This document shows, piece after piece, positions 9,129-17,977 of a stretch of 64,000 nucleotides of DNA (positions are counted from its first letter, which is position 1; every line of letters starts with the position of its first letter). The translations under genes were made by a program, and so were the position numbers. The stretch is from Natronosalvus vescus. GTDB taxonomy: Archaea; Halobacteriota; Halobacteria; Halobacteriales; Natrialbaceae. Below the pieces are notes generated by a model that made no database searches, had not been told where the DNA came from, and saw nothing but the letters and a program-made list of their open reading frames with translations. The stretch covers positions 744,001 through 808,000 of the forward strand of contig NZ_CP099546.1 of NCBI RefSeq assembly GCF_023973145.1. The letters are read 5' to 3'.

Positions 9129-9564
9129 GGGCACCACCGACTCGAGGCTGCGGGATCCGACGACACTCGACTGGCGGTTGCTCCCCGCGGTGATCGTGGT
9201 CGGACTTCTCGTCGTCCGTAGTACCCTGAGCCTGTGGGGTGCCGAGTCATTCCCGTGGGCACTGCTCGTCGGTGCCGCCTTTGGGGCGTTTCTCGTGTTC
9301 GGTCCGTTCGCCTGGCTCGCCCGTGGGCTCCTCGAGGCGAGTGCGCGGGAAGTCGCCGTTCTCGTCGGGTTCGGACTGGCCATCCTCGCGCTTCCGTTCG
9401 CGCTGACGGCGATGCTGGTACTGGAGCTCCCGTTCTGGTTCGCCGCCGACGCGTTCGTCGTGGGGTCGATCCTCGGCGTCGCTGGCGTGTTCGCGGCCGA
9501 ACGAACTGGCCTTCCGGAGCGGATCGTCAGCGCGGCGACCGTCGTGATCGAGATGGATGATTGA
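9121..9564 (+). CDS. Hypothetical membrane protein coupled to the zinc-finger gene
   Basis: A 147-residue protein with about four hydrophobic segments (near residues 20-36, 43-62, 74-98 and 103-122) and a short amphipathic C-terminal part. It starts at ATG 9121 inside the last codons of the preceding gene (8-base overlap). The frame is open further upstream to 8953, but that stretch is a shadow of the zinc-finger gene. No family is recognised. Confidence 0.6.
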   Translation: MPEGTTDSRLRDPTTLDWRLLPAVIVVGLLVVRSTLSLWGAESFPWALLVGAAFGAFLVFGPFAWLARGLLEASAREVAVLVGFGLAILALPFALTAMLVLELPFWFAADAFVVGSILGVAGVFAAERTGLPERIVSAATVVIEMDD

Positions 9565-9711
9565 AGCGGGTGCCTGAGTCGGAAATTCATTTATTCGGTA
9601 TTTATTTGCTCGAGGCGACGGTCGTTGAGTACTCGACCCTACTACGAGAAGCATAGCGACTGACTACACTATTTGTACCAATAGCGGTGGTGTGTCACTC
9701 TTCGAGGTTCG

Positions 9712-10110
9712 TCACCGTCGCTCGAGTCCCAGCTTCGCCTCGCCATCCTCGAGTTCCTCAAGGGCGGAAATGTCTCGAACCCGACCGAAGACGTTCACGG
9801 GTGAGGCTGCACGTGGTTCGTCGGCATCGCTCGCGGGGGTAGGCCCCCAGAACAGACACAGCGCGTTGCCGGCCGGCCAGTAAGCGAGGGCACCTACCGG
9901 AACGTCAGTGCGGGCGTTCTCGGCCGACACGTCCACCGGAACCGAAACGTACAGTTCCTCACCCCAGCGGGCAGCGTCGCCCGACAGCGGGAGCGCCTCG
10001 CCGATGGCGGCGCGGGTGTTTGGGGCTTCGTCGAGCCAGTCGGCCTCGAGGCGGTGTTCGTCGACGGTGACGACGAGGGCTGCGTCATCGGAATCGCTGG
10101 ATCCGGACAT
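9712..10110 (-). CDS. Cyclophilin-like fold protein
   Basis: A 132-residue acidic protein. The order of elements (strands with [10 protein letters not shown], a helix around [49 protein letters not shown], then NVFGRV) matches the small bacterial and archaeal cyclophilin-like family typified by TM1367. Peptidyl-prolyl isomerase activity is not established for this family. The start at 10110 (MSGSSDSDD) is preferred over the longer open frame to 10269, which would run into the promoter of pyrG. It is divergent from pyrG with 135 bases between the start codons. Confidence 0.7.
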   Translation of the reverse strand: MSGSSDSDDAALVVTVDEHRLEADWLDEAPNTRAAIGEALPLSGDAARWGEELYVSVPVDVSAENARTDVPVGALAYWPAGNALCLFWGPTPASDADEPRAASPVNVFGRVRDISALEELEDGEAKLGLERR

Positions 10111-10245
10111 GGATGCGTGTGCGTCCTCGAGTCCCAAAGTTCCCTTCGACTGCAGGGGGCGCCCGTCCGCGAGGCGCCCCTGCCACTGCGTGTCGCGGCG
10201 AGCCAGTCCCGAAATCGTTTTGACCTCCTCACCCGGACAGTCGGT

Positions 10246-11922
10246 ATGCCGACGGAACCGGACACCCAATACGACTCCTCGCTCGGGAGCAAGTTTATTT
10301 TCGTCACCGGCGGGGTCATGTCAGGTCTCGGAAAGGGAATCACGGCCGCGAGCACCGGCCGGCTCTTGAAGAACGCGGGCTTCGACGTCACCGCGGTCAA
10401 GATCGACCCGTACCTCAACGTCGACGCGGGGACGATGAACCCCTACCAGCACGGGGAAGTCTACGTCCTCAAAGACGGCGGCGAGGTCGACCTCGACCTG
10501 GGGAACTACGAGCGCTTCCTCGGAATCGACATGACCTCCGATCACAACGTCACCACCGGGAAAACGTACCAGCACGTGATCGAGAAGGAACGCGCGGGCG
10601 ACTACCTGGGCAAGACCGTCCAGATCATCCCCCACATCACCGACGACATCAAGCGCCGCATCCGCGAGGCCGCCGAGGGCTCCGACGTCTGTCTCGTCGA
10701 GGTCGGCGGCACCGTCGGCGACATCGAGGGGATGCCGTACCTCGAGGCCCTGCGCCAGTTCGCCCACGAGGAACCCGAGGAGAACGTCCTGTTCGTCCAC
10801 GTCACGCTCGTTCCGTACTCGAAAAACGGCGAGCAAAAGACCAAGCCGACCCAGCACTCGGTGAAGGAGGTGCGCTCGATCGGCCTGCAACCGGACGTGA
10901 TCGTCGGGCGATCGGATAACAAACTCGACCGTGAGACCAAAGAGAAGATCGCCCTCTTCTGTGACATTCCCACCGAGGCCGTCTTCTCGAACCCAGACGT
11001 CGAGGACGTCTACCACGTTCCGCTGGTCGTCGAGGAAGAAGGACTCGACGAGTTCGTCCTCGAGCACTTCGACCTCGCCGCCGATGCGCTCCCGCCCGCA
11101 GAGCGCACCCGGGAGTGGCGTGACGTCGTCACTACCGAGAAGACCGAATCCGTCGACATCGCCCTCGTCGGGAAGTACGACCTCGAGGACGCCTACATGT
11201 CGATCCACGAGTCGCTGAAACACGCCGGCTTCGAACTCGGGGCCGACGTCAACGCCAAATGGGTGTTCGCCGACGACCTCGCCGACGGTCACGACGGAGA
11301 ACTCGAGGACGTCGACGGGATCATCGTCCCCGGCGGCTTCGGGATGCGCGGCACGGAGGGGAAGATCGAGGCGATCCGCTACGCCCGCGAGAACGACGTG
11401 CCCTTCCTGGGACTCTGTCTGGGCTTCCAGATGGCAGTCGTCGAGTACGCACGCCACGTGCTGGGCCTCGAGGGTGCTCACTCCGCGGAGATGGACGCCG
11501 AGACGGAACACCCGGTGATCGACATTCTGCCCGAGCAGTACGAAGTCGAGAACATGGGCGGGACGATGCGCCTCGGCGAGCACACGACGGTGATCGAGCC
11601 CGAGACGCTCGCCTACGACCTCTACGGAGACACGTCGTGTGCCGAACGCCACCGCCACCGATACGAGGTCAACCCCAGGTACTTCGAAGACTTCGCGGAC
11701 GAACCGCTGACGTTCTCGGGCACCGCGGGCAACCGGATGGAGATCCTCGAACTGGAGGGCCATCCGTTCTTCTTTGGCACCCAGTATCACCCCGAGTACA
11801 GTTCCCGCCCCGGCAACCCGAGTCCGCCGTTCGTTGGGCTCGTCGAGAGCGTGCTCGAGGTCGGTCGCACAGAAGAGGATGCGGACGCAACCGAAACAGA
11901 CGAAACGGAGGTTACCCACTGA
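10246..11922 (+). CDS. pyrG: CTP synthase
   Basis: A 558-residue enzyme that aminates UTP to CTP with ATP and glutamine in the cytoplasm. The N-terminal synthetase domain begins with [17 protein letters not shown]. The C-terminal class I glutamine amidotransferase domain has the nucleophile C391 in FLGLCLGFQ and the histidine and glutamate in TQYHPEY. The start at 10246 ([10 protein letters not shown]) was chosen because the synthetase domain begins about 17 residues later; the frame is open upstream without family resemblance. The TGA stop overlaps the ATG of guaAB by one base, so pyrG and guaAB form an operon of nucleotide amination enzymes. Confidence 0.97.
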   Translation: MPTEPDTQYDSSLGSKFIFVTGGVMSGLGKGITAASTGRLLKNAGFDVTAVKIDPYLNVDAGTMNPYQHGEVYVLKDGGEVDLDLGNYERFLGIDMTSDHNVTTGKTYQHVIEKERAGDYLGKTVQIIPHITDDIKRRIREAAEGSDVCLVEVGGTVGDIEGMPYLEALRQFAHEEPEENVLFVHVTLVPYSKNGEQKTKPTQHSVKEVRSIGLQPDVIVGRSDNKLDRETKEKIALFCDIPTEAVFSNPDVEDVYHVPLVVEEEGLDEFVLEHFDLAADALPPAERTREWRDVVTTEKTESVDIALVGKYDLEDAYMSIHESLKHAGFELGADVNAKWVFADDLADGHDGELEDVDGIIVPGGFGMRGTEGKIEAIRYARENDVPFLGLCLGFQMAVVEYARHVLGLEGAHSAEMDAETEHPVIDILPEQYEVENMGGTMRLGEHTTVIEPETLAYDLYGDTSCAERHRHRYEVNPRYFEDFADEPLTFSGTAGNRMEILELEGHPFFFGTQYHPEYSSRPGNPSPPFVGLVESVLEVGRTEEDADATETDETEVTH

Positions 11923-12839
11923 TGGTCGACACAGACACATTCGTTCCGGAGGCCGTAGCAGAGATTGAAGACGAAATCGGTGACGCCAACGCCGTCATCG
12001 CCCTCTCGGGCGGCGTCGACTCGAGCGTCGCCGCCGCGCTGGCGTACGAGGCCATCGGCGAGCGGCTGACCCCCGTCTACGTCGACACCGGTCTGATGCG
12101 CAAGGGCGAAACCGCCCAGATCCGCGAGACGTTTTCGTTCATGGAGAGCCTGCGGGTCATCGACGCCAAAGATCGGTTCCTCGAGGCGCTGTCGGGCGTC
12201 ACCGACCCCGAAGAGAAGCGCGCGGTGATCGGCGAGCAGTTCATCCGTGAGTTCGAGCGGGAGGCCCGCGACGCCGACGCCGACTACCTCGTCCAGGGGA
12301 CGATCTACCCCGACCGCATCGAGAGCGAGGGCGGGATAAAGTCCCACCACAACGTTGGCGGCCTCCCGGACGTAGTCGACTTCGACGGCATCGTCGAACC
12401 CGTTCGCGACCTCTACAAGGACGAGGTTCGCGAGGTCGCTCGCCACCTCGGTCTCGACGAACTGGTCGCCGAGCGGATGCCGTTCCCCGGCCCCGGTCTC
12501 GCCGTGCGCGTCATCGGCGAGGTCACCGAGGAGAAACTCGAGGTCGCCCGCGACGCCTGCCACGTCGTCGAGGAGGAACTCGAGGAGTACGAGCCCTGGC
12601 AGGCACTGGCCGCCGTCATCGGGAAGGCAACGGGTGTCAAAGGTGACAACCGCGTCCACGGCTGGGTCGTCTCCGTGCGGTCGGTCGACTCTCGGGACGG
12701 CATGACTGCCCGCGCCCAGGAACTCGACTGGGAGACCCTCCAGCGGATTCAGTCGCGGATCACCGGTCAGAACGAGACCGTGGCTCGCGTCGTCTACGAC
12801 GTGACCCACAAGCCGCCGGCAACGATCGAGTACGAGTAG
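11922..12839 (+). CDS. guaAB: GMP synthase subunit B (ATP pyrophosphatase)
   Basis: A 305-residue protein that adenylylates XMP and aminates it to GMP using ammonia from a separate glutaminase subunit, the split arrangement found in archaea. The P-loop-like ATP pyrophosphatase motif is SGGVDSS (residues 29-35). The C-terminal dimerisation domain ends in KPPATIEYE, the canonical end of GMP synthases. The glutaminase subunit is not in the window. The ATG overlaps the pyrG stop codon by one base, which implies translational coupling. Confidence 0.96.
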   Translation: MVDTDTFVPEAVAEIEDEIGDANAVIALSGGVDSSVAAALAYEAIGERLTPVYVDTGLMRKGETAQIRETFSFMESLRVIDAKDRFLEALSGVTDPEEKRAVIGEQFIREFEREARDADADYLVQGTIYPDRIESEGGIKSHHNVGGLPDVVDFDGIVEPVRDLYKDEVREVARHLGLDELVAERMPFPGPGLAVRVIGEVTEEKLEVARDACHVVEEELEEYEPWQALAAVIGKATGVKGDNRVHGWVVSVRSVDSRDGMTARAQELDWETLQRIQSRITGQNETVARVVYDVTHKPPATIEYE

Positions 12840-12938
12840 CGCCGTCGCTCGCGGTTCGTTTTCGCGTTCTACGTTGCCGACGAACCACGTCCGGCGGTCA
12901 CGGATCGGTCGTTTACTCGAGCAGGCGTCGCCTGATAC

Positions 12939-13358
12939 TCACTCCTCGTCGACGTCGAGCAACGACCGGTAGCGCTCGAGTTGGTGTGTCGGCACGATCA
13001 GCCCGTCTCCTTCCTCGTACTCGATGAGCCCGTACTCCTCGAGCAGTGGGAGGTGCGTGCGGTGGAGCGAGACGTGGATTCGCTGGCGAAGCTGATGGAT
13101 CGAGGTTTCGACCGTTGGATCGTATTCGGCGTCGGCGATGTGGCCGATCACCGTCTGGACGTTCAGGGACGAGCGGGCGTTACAGAGCGTCGACAACAGC
13201 GCCCGACGCCGCGCGGAGGACAGTATTCGGGGTATCGCTGCCCGGTTGAGCGAGTCCACGGCCTGACCGAGCGACCCGGTTTCGAGCCTGGGGACGGCGT
13301 TGTCCGAGCCTGTTCGTCCGCGCTCGCTGTTCGCCAACCGACGTGCGTGGAACGTCAT
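12939..13358 (-). CDS. DUF7344 domain protein
   Basis: A 139-residue protein with the DUF7344 layout: RRRALLSTLCNA helix, a variable middle with HQLRQRIHVSLHRTHLPLLEEYGLIEYEEGDG, and a short C-terminal helix. It is a likely small winged-helix regulator. The start ATG 13358 (MTFHARRL) is preferred because a CCTTTATC promoter element lies at 13389-13396 on the same strand, about 31 bases upstream, giving a leaderless transcript. It is convergent with guaAB. Confidence 0.72.
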   Translation of the reverse strand: MTFHARRLANSERGRTGSDNAVPRLETGSLGQAVDSLNRAAIPRILSSARRRALLSTLCNARSSLNVQTVIGHIADAEYDPTVETSIHQLRQRIHVSLHRTHLPLLEEYGLIEYEEGDGLIVPTHQLERYRSLLDVDEE

Positions 13359-13733
13359 TGGATATGCGAAACACTGTCGAACACGATAGATAAAGGGGAA
13401 CGGTCGTTTCAACGGTGCCGTGTAAATTCATCGATCCCGAACGGTTTCGACGTGCGTAACGCCAGTTTACCCTGTCGATATGGCAGCCTGCGGCGGTGTG
13501 GCGTCGCTTCTAGCGTCGGTTGGGACGGCATCAATTTGGCCCGATTTAGCGCTAAACCCGGCTCGAGAGTCACGGAACTCGATACGTTTCGGGGGCTATC
13601 GGTTTCCTAAGACCGTCGTATTGATCGCCGATACGTTTGGCGATCAGGTGTGCATTGACTTGCAGTGGCTACTATTGACTCGAGTCGTCCCGCTCACGCC
13701 TGCCAGGCGGCGGCTCGAGTCGGTCCGGACAAG
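13359..13733. other. Intergenic stretch with a palindrome and a MITE-like remnant
   Basis: No gene is supported here. The stretch holds the promoter of the DUF7344 gene (13389-13396), a perfect 12-base palindrome TTTAGCGCTAAA at 13545-13556, and a partial copy of the palindromic element listed at 13621-13676. The open frames across it lack haloarchaeal amino-acid composition. Confidence 0.6.
13621..13676. repeat. Partial copy of a palindromic MITE-like element
   Basis: This segment matches the central hairpin and right arm of the full element at 19233-19317. The shared parts are a GATCGCCGATACG core with its inverted partner GGCGATCAGGTGTGCA, and TGCAGTGGCTACTAT at the same distance. The left arm is not recognisable upstream, so this copy is decayed or truncated. 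Confidence 0.65.
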
Positions 13734-14126
13734 CTACCCCGGCGCGGTACCGATGAGGAACCAGAGGTTGAAGATGGTGAAGCCGACGAGCACGGCGACG
13801 GTGTAGTAGATCACGGAGACGAGCAGTGTGAGTTTGTAGCCGAGATCGTAGACGATCATGATCGAGGTGTACGCGAGCGCGATCAGAAAGGGGGCGACGA
13901 CGAGCGGCCCCCACTGCTGGAGGAGAATCGAGGCGAGCGCGAGAATCGGGCCGACGGTGAACGCGTGTTTGAGTCGCACGGTTCCCAGCACGTATCGGGC
14001 CGCGATGTGGAGCGTGATGCCGTAAAACGCCGTTGCGAGAAGGAACGTGCCGAGATAGGCGAGGGGGCCCCCTGCCGCTGGCTCGATGCCGCCGCCGGTC
14101 ACCTGGGCGATCGAAGCGCAGTCCAT
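13734..14126 (-). CDS. Hypothetical membrane protein (about four helices)
   Basis: A 130-residue protein with predicted membrane spans near residues 20-40, 56-75, 80-95 and 98-125. Only short loops are present. It may belong to one of the small haloarchaeal membrane DUF families (DUF7473 comes to mind) but this cannot be confirmed here. It lies downstream of tbp on the same strand with a 128-base gap, so it probably has its own promoter. Confidence 0.65.
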   Translation of the reverse strand: MDCASIAQVTGGGIEPAAGGPLAYLGTFLLATAFYGITLHIAARYVLGTVRLKHAFTVGPILALASILLQQWGPLVVAPFLIALAYTSIMIVYDLGYKLTLLVSVIYYTVAVLVGFTIFNLWFLIGTAPG

Positions 14127-14254
14127 GGTGGGTGTAGGTGGGCTACCCCTTTGTGTGTGGCGAATAGCGTCGATGCCGATACCGTCGTCGACGTCGAATG
14201 CAATGGCTCAGCGTCTCGATCGACGGTGAAAAAACGGTGCCGTGACCCGGTGCC

Positions 14255-14815
14255 TTACTCGAGCAGGCCGAGATCCTCGAGTCGGGAGACGATCTTGTCG
14301 ACGGCGTGTTCGGCGTCAGCCGGCTTCTTGCCGCCGGTGATGACGAGCTTACCCGACCCGAACAGCAAGGCGACGACCTCCGGCTCGTCGAGACGGTAGA
14401 CGAGGCCGGGGAACTGCTCGGGTTCGTACTCGATGTTCTCGAGGCCGAGGCCGATCGCGATGGCGTTGAGGTTGAGGTTCCGTCCGAGGTCGGCACTGGT
14501 GACGATGTTCTGGACGACGATTTCCGGATCCTCGTTCACCTGGATCTGGAGTTCGCGCAGTTTGTCGAAGACGATGCGCAGGCTCTCGTGGACGTCGTCG
14601 GTACTTTTCGCGCCAGTGCAGACGATCTTCCCCGAGCGGAAGATCAAGGCGGCGGACTTGGGATTCTGGGTGCGGTAGACGAGACCGGGGAACTGTTCGG
14701 GGTCGTAGTCGGCCCCCTCGAGGTCCATCGCGACGCTCTGAAGGTCGAGTTCCTGTCCGATGCCGGTCGACGCCACCACGTTTTCGATGTTTATGGTGTC
14801 CTTCGGATCCGTCAT
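14255..14815 (-). CDS. tbp: TATA-box-binding protein (general transcription factor)
   Basis: A 186-residue protein made of two direct repeats of about 90 residues, each with a YDPEQFPGLVYR-type motif (YDPEQFPGLVYRTQNPK and YEPEQFPGLVYRLDEPE), the TBP saddle. It recognises the TATA box and nucleates the archaeal pre-initiation complex with TFB and RNA polymerase. It is unusually acidic, as in other halophiles. The start at 14815 (MTDPKDTINIENVV) is supported by a TATA element at 14843-14850. Haloarchaea often carry several tbp genes; this one has the length and end (DLGLLE) of the main TbpE type. Confidence 0.96.
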   Translation of the reverse strand: MTDPKDTINIENVVASTGIGQELDLQSVAMDLEGADYDPEQFPGLVYRTQNPKSAALIFRSGKIVCTGAKSTDDVHESLRIVFDKLRELQIQVNEDPEIVVQNIVTSADLGRNLNLNAIAIGLGLENIEYEPEQFPGLVYRLDEPEVVALLFGSGKLVITGGKKPADAEHAVDKIVSRLEDLGLLE

Positions 14816-14842
14816 AAGTCGCTTAAAAAGACGTATTTAAGG

Positions 14843-14850
14843 TTTATAAA
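14843..14850 (-). promoter_or_regulatory. TATA box of tbp
   Basis: TTTATAAA lies 28 bases upstream of the tbp start codon, giving a transcript with a leader of a few bases or none. An adjacent AT-rich run (TTAAATAC on the minus strand, 14833-14840) lies closer to the start. The strong symmetric box suits a highly expressed basal factor; autoregulation by TBP is possible but not shown. Confidence 0.6.
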
Positions 14851-15069
14851 GCTTGGTACTGTGCACTGAAATGTCCGCTTTTTTGGAGGTGTCAGACGGG
14901 CGGCTGACGCCCTCTGTGGGATTTTCACGGCCGGTTCGGGGGTGTGATGGCTCTCGGCTCGAGGGCAGTTTGATGGAGCACAGTCTCGAGTGGTGGGTGG
15001 TTCGATGGTGTGGGGATGTCCGCTCGAGTTCGGGGGAACAGTGACGGTGTCCTCCCGAGAAGGGGCAGT

Positions 15070-15678
15070 ATGGTCGACTGGGACGAACGATTTCGAACGG
15101 GGTCTTATCCGCAGGAACCCGACCCCTCGCCGGTTCTCCGACACTACCTTGCGGACATCCCATCGGGTCGAGCACTCGACGTCGCGACCGGCACGGGGCG
15201 CAACGCCGTCTTTCTCGCGGAGGCAGGCTACACCGTCGACGCCATCGATCAGTCGCTCGAGGGACTTCGGATCACGCGCGAGCGGGCGGCCGAACGGGGC
15301 GTCGCAAATCGGTTGAATCCCATCCAGGCCGACGTACCAACGTATACGTTTCCGACGGCAGCGTACGATCTGATCACGATCAGCTTCTACCGTGCGGTCG
15401 ACCGCCTCCCCGACGTCGTGGACGCGCTCGCCGCTGGAGGCTACCTCTTCGTCGAACACCACCTCCGCTCGACGGAGCCGACGCCCTCGGGGCCGAGCAC
15501 TGACCGATACCGGTTTGCCGCGAACGAACTGTTACACGCGTGTCTCGACCTGACGATCCTGTACTACGACGAGTCGACCGAGGAACGTCCCGAGGACGAA
15601 CGCCGGGCGAGCGCCCGCTTGCTTGCCCGACGGAGCACCGGAACCAGCCAGTCCTATCCCAGCCGCTGGGATCGGTGA
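15070..15678 (+). CDS. Class I SAM-dependent methyltransferase
   Basis: A 202-residue protein with the SAM-binding motif LDVATGTGRNAVFLAEAGYTVDAID (from about residue 37) and the conserved N-terminal WDERFRTGSYP, which resembles the TehB/thiopurine-type small-molecule methyltransferases. YDLITISFYRAVDRL forms motif IV. The substrate is unknown. The start at 15070 (MVDWDERF) fits that family; an upstream in-frame ATG at 15010 would add twenty residues of unlikely composition. It is followed 66 bases later by another SAM enzyme gene, but joint function is not implied. Confidence 0.85.
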   Translation: MVDWDERFRTGSYPQEPDPSPVLRHYLADIPSGRALDVATGTGRNAVFLAEAGYTVDAIDQSLEGLRITRERAAERGVANRLNPIQADVPTYTFPTAAYDLITISFYRAVDRLPDVVDALAAGGYLFVEHHLRSTEPTPSGPSTDRYRFAANELLHACLDLTILYYDESTEERPEDERRASARLLARRSTGTSQSYPSRWDR

Positions 15679-15774
15679 CTCGAGTCGGACACTGTCCCAA
15701 CGACCGTCGTCGGAGGCACCGTTCACACCGAAACGGTAGGCTCATTGTCCGCCCGGCACGTTCACTCGAGTGAC

Positions 15775-16884
15775 GTGTACGTACTCGAGCTCGGCGGCGA
15801 GGACGATGCGTTTGCAGCCTGCGAGAGTCGCCACGCCGCCGCCGGCGTCTCTCGAATCGCGCCGGGGCTGGCGGTCGCCGACGTCATCGCCCCCGAACGC
15901 GTTCGGGGCCTGGCGTACACCCACGCTGCCAGCCGCCTTCTCGGACGCACCGACGCCTCCCTAGAGAGCGCTCGCATTCTGCTCGAGGCAGCCTCCATCG
16001 ACCGCGAGGGATCCGTCGCGGTGCGGGCAACCGATGTCCACGGCTCGAGCGGCGTCTCCACGACGCGTGTCGAACGCGAACTCGGGAGCGTGCTGGTCGA
16101 CCGGGGGTTTTCTGTCGACCTCGAGGAGCCGGATCACGTGCTCCGGGCGGTGTTTTCGGTCGGCGAACTCGAGCCGGACGCCGTCGATGACTGGACCAGC
16201 CTGGCAAATGCAGTCGACGGCCACCAGCCTGTGGATGGCGGTGCCGGCGAAAGAGACGGCGAGCGCGTCTCGGTGTGCGCGCTGGGCTGGCTCGAGGCCG
16301 AGAGCGTCCGTGATTTCGGCTCGCGCGCCCCCACGGACAAACCGTTCTTCCAGCCGGGGAGCATGGATCCGTTGCTCGCGCGGGCGGTGGCCAACATCGC
16401 CGGCGCGCAGCAGGGACGAACGATCCTGGATCCAATGTGTGGCACCGGCGGGGTGCTCGTCGAGGCCGGTCTCGTGGGGGCGGACGTGATCGGCACCGAC
16501 GCCCAGCGGAAGATGGCCGCCGGTGCACGGACGAACCTCACGCACTTTCTCGATCGAAATGAACCGTCGCCTACGGGCGTCACTCGTGGTTCGTGGCAGG
16601 TGGCCCGCGGTGATGGCACGCAACTCCCACTCGTGGACGACGCCGTCGACGCCGTCGTCTTCGACGCCCCGTACGGCCGCCAGTCGAAGATCGAAACCCA
16701 CGGCCTCGAGGAGTTGGTCGTGGGTGCACTGGCCGAAGCCCGCCGCGTCGCCGACCGGGCGGTCGTCGTCGCCGATCGATCGTGGGCGGATCCGGCTCGG
16801 CGGGCGGGGTGGGAACTCGAGGCGGCGTTCGAACGGCGGGTACACCGGTCGCTGACGCGGTACGTGCTGGTGCTGTCGGCGTGA
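15775..16884 (+). CDS. trmG10: tRNA (guanine(10)-N2)-dimethyltransferase
   Basis: A 369-residue RNA methyltransferase that modifies G10 of tRNA. It has an N-terminal THUMP-containing RNA-binding half (about residues 1-180) and a C-terminal Rossmann domain with DPMCGTGG (219-226) and the catalytic DAPYG (297-301), the D/N-x-P-Y signature of amino-methylating enzymes. FFQPGSMDPLLARA precedes the SAM site as in the Trm11/TrmG10 group. GTG 15775 was chosen as start because MYVLELGGEDD is the conserved beginning; a TTG at 15745 would extend it by ten residues. The insert DAVDDWTSLANAVDGHQPVDGG is halophile-like acidic sequence. Confidence 0.88.
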   Translation: MYVLELGGEDDAFAACESRHAAAGVSRIAPGLAVADVIAPERVRGLAYTHAASRLLGRTDASLESARILLEAASIDREGSVAVRATDVHGSSGVSTTRVERELGSVLVDRGFSVDLEEPDHVLRAVFSVGELEPDAVDDWTSLANAVDGHQPVDGGAGERDGERVSVCALGWLEAESVRDFGSRAPTDKPFFQPGSMDPLLARAVANIAGAQQGRTILDPMCGTGGVLVEAGLVGADVIGTDAQRKMAAGARTNLTHFLDRNEPSPTGVTRGSWQVARGDGTQLPLVDDAVDAVVFDAPYGRQSKIETHGLEELVVGALAEARRVADRAVVVADRSWADPARRAGWELEAAFERRVHRSLTRYVLVLSA

Positions 16885-17050
16885 GCCGATGCGAACGATT
16901 TCGCCGTTGATTTCGCCGGCGACGGCGTTTTTTGGACGTGGGAAGGCGCGAACTGGGGGAGCGAAGTCGAGTGCTCGTCGGGAGGACTCCGTCACTATGG
17001 GAATGATCGCTGACCATTATTATCCTGGAGCGACGAATGTCACTCGCACC

Positions 17051-17272
17051 ATGAACGCCGAGACCCTGCGATCGAAACTCGAAGCGAGCGGCGAACTGCT
17101 GGTCAACGTTACTGATTTCGACCAGCCACTCGAGTTGCACCTCCACGACACCGAGATCGGCGAGGACGTCATCACCGTCGAACTGGCCGACGGCGAACTC
17201 GAGTTCAGCACCGACGAGGTCGTCGGCGCGTGGAAACACTACCACTCACTCGCGGACTACGGCCTCGAGTAG
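17051..17272 (+). CDS. Small conserved haloarchaeal hypothetical protein
   Basis: A 73-residue acidic protein with alternating predicted strands (LLVNVTDFDQPLELHLHD, VITVELADGELEFS) followed by a C-terminal helix (VVGAWKHYHSLADYGLE). It starts at ATG 17051; an ATTATTATC promoter-like element lies at about 17022-17030, so the mRNA is probably leaderless. The longer open frame from 16889 has arginine and serine-rich, non-halophilic composition and was rejected. Function unknown. Confidence 0.65.
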   Translation: MNAETLRSKLEASGELLVNVTDFDQPLELHLHDTEIGEDVITVELADGELEFSTDEVVGAWKHYHSLADYGLE

Positions 17273-17296
17273 GGAGGGCTGTCGCGGCACCGCTCG

Positions 17297-17662
17297 TTAT
17301 TTTCGAACGCGAGGAACCCACCAGCTAGCGCCGGCGACGATCAGCCCCACGACGAACGCGACACCCCAACTCGCCAGCGCGATCTCCTCCGCACCGTCTT
17401 CGATCCCCAGCCCCTGCCAGAGGACGACGGCCGTCAGCCAGTGGGTGACGCCGAAGCGCCAGACGTGGGTGTAAGTAAGCCGCTTGTCCGATCGGGCCAC
17501 CAGGCCGAGGATCGTTCCCGGCGTCAGCGCCAGCAGGCTCAGCCACCAGCTGAGAAAGAATCCGTCGTGGTAGATGCCGAACAGGGCGCCCATCGGGAGC
17601 GCGACGACGATTGCACACCCGAGGACGATGCCGACGGCCTCGAGTCGGTCTGCGGAGGACAT
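17297..17662 (-). CDS. Hypothetical membrane protein (about four helices)
   Basis: A 121-residue protein with hydrophobic segments near residues 10-30, 35-55, 65-85 and 92-112 separated by short loops (SDKRLTYTHVWRFG). The start ATG 17662 (MSSADRLEAVG) is preferred over 17686 because the extension MTPNRPSS looks like upstream DNA. It is convergent with the preceding small gene; only 24 bases separate the stop codons. No family is recognised. Confidence 0.6.
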   Translation of the reverse strand: MSSADRLEAVGIVLGCAIVVALPMGALFGIYHDGFFLSWWLSLLALTPGTILGLVARSDKRLTYTHVWRFGVTHWLTAVVLWQGLGIEDGAEEIALASWGVAFVVGLIVAGASWWVPRVRK

Positions 17663-17977
17663 GCTCGAGGGTCGGTTCGGGGTCAAAAGAGCCTCACGAT
17701 CCCAGTTTGATTACAGGCATACTCACCACTGCGGAACGAGTTCTGTGTTGGTGAATCGGGAGTAAGTGAGGCGCGTCTCCTGCGGCGTTCGCGCCCGCTC
17801 GCAATCTCGAGAGACTACCGTCAGGATCGACACTGTTCTGGCTCTGTGCCACTGAACAGCGAGCTTAAGCCGCTTTTGAGACAGGGATGGGGGATTGCCG
17901 TTGAACGGAGTAAATCACCGAAACTATCAGTTCCTCGCAAGTATCTGCTATATTCTCTCTATTGGTGTGGGGAAGGT
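17663..17977. other. Intergenic region with the CHRD gene promoter
   Basis: No gene is seen in these 315 bases. A TATA element (CTATATT, 17948-17954) lies 24 bases before the ATG at 17978 and fits a leaderless transcript. The remainder has no recognisable repeat or RNA gene. Confidence 0.55.

Noticed and set aside
10321-11940. Minus-strand open frame of 539 codons
   Set aside because: It lies exactly opposite pyrG and the start of guaAB. In GC-rich haloarchaeal DNA the antisense frame of a real gene is often open; the protein has no domain and the opposite strand has clear enzyme motifs.
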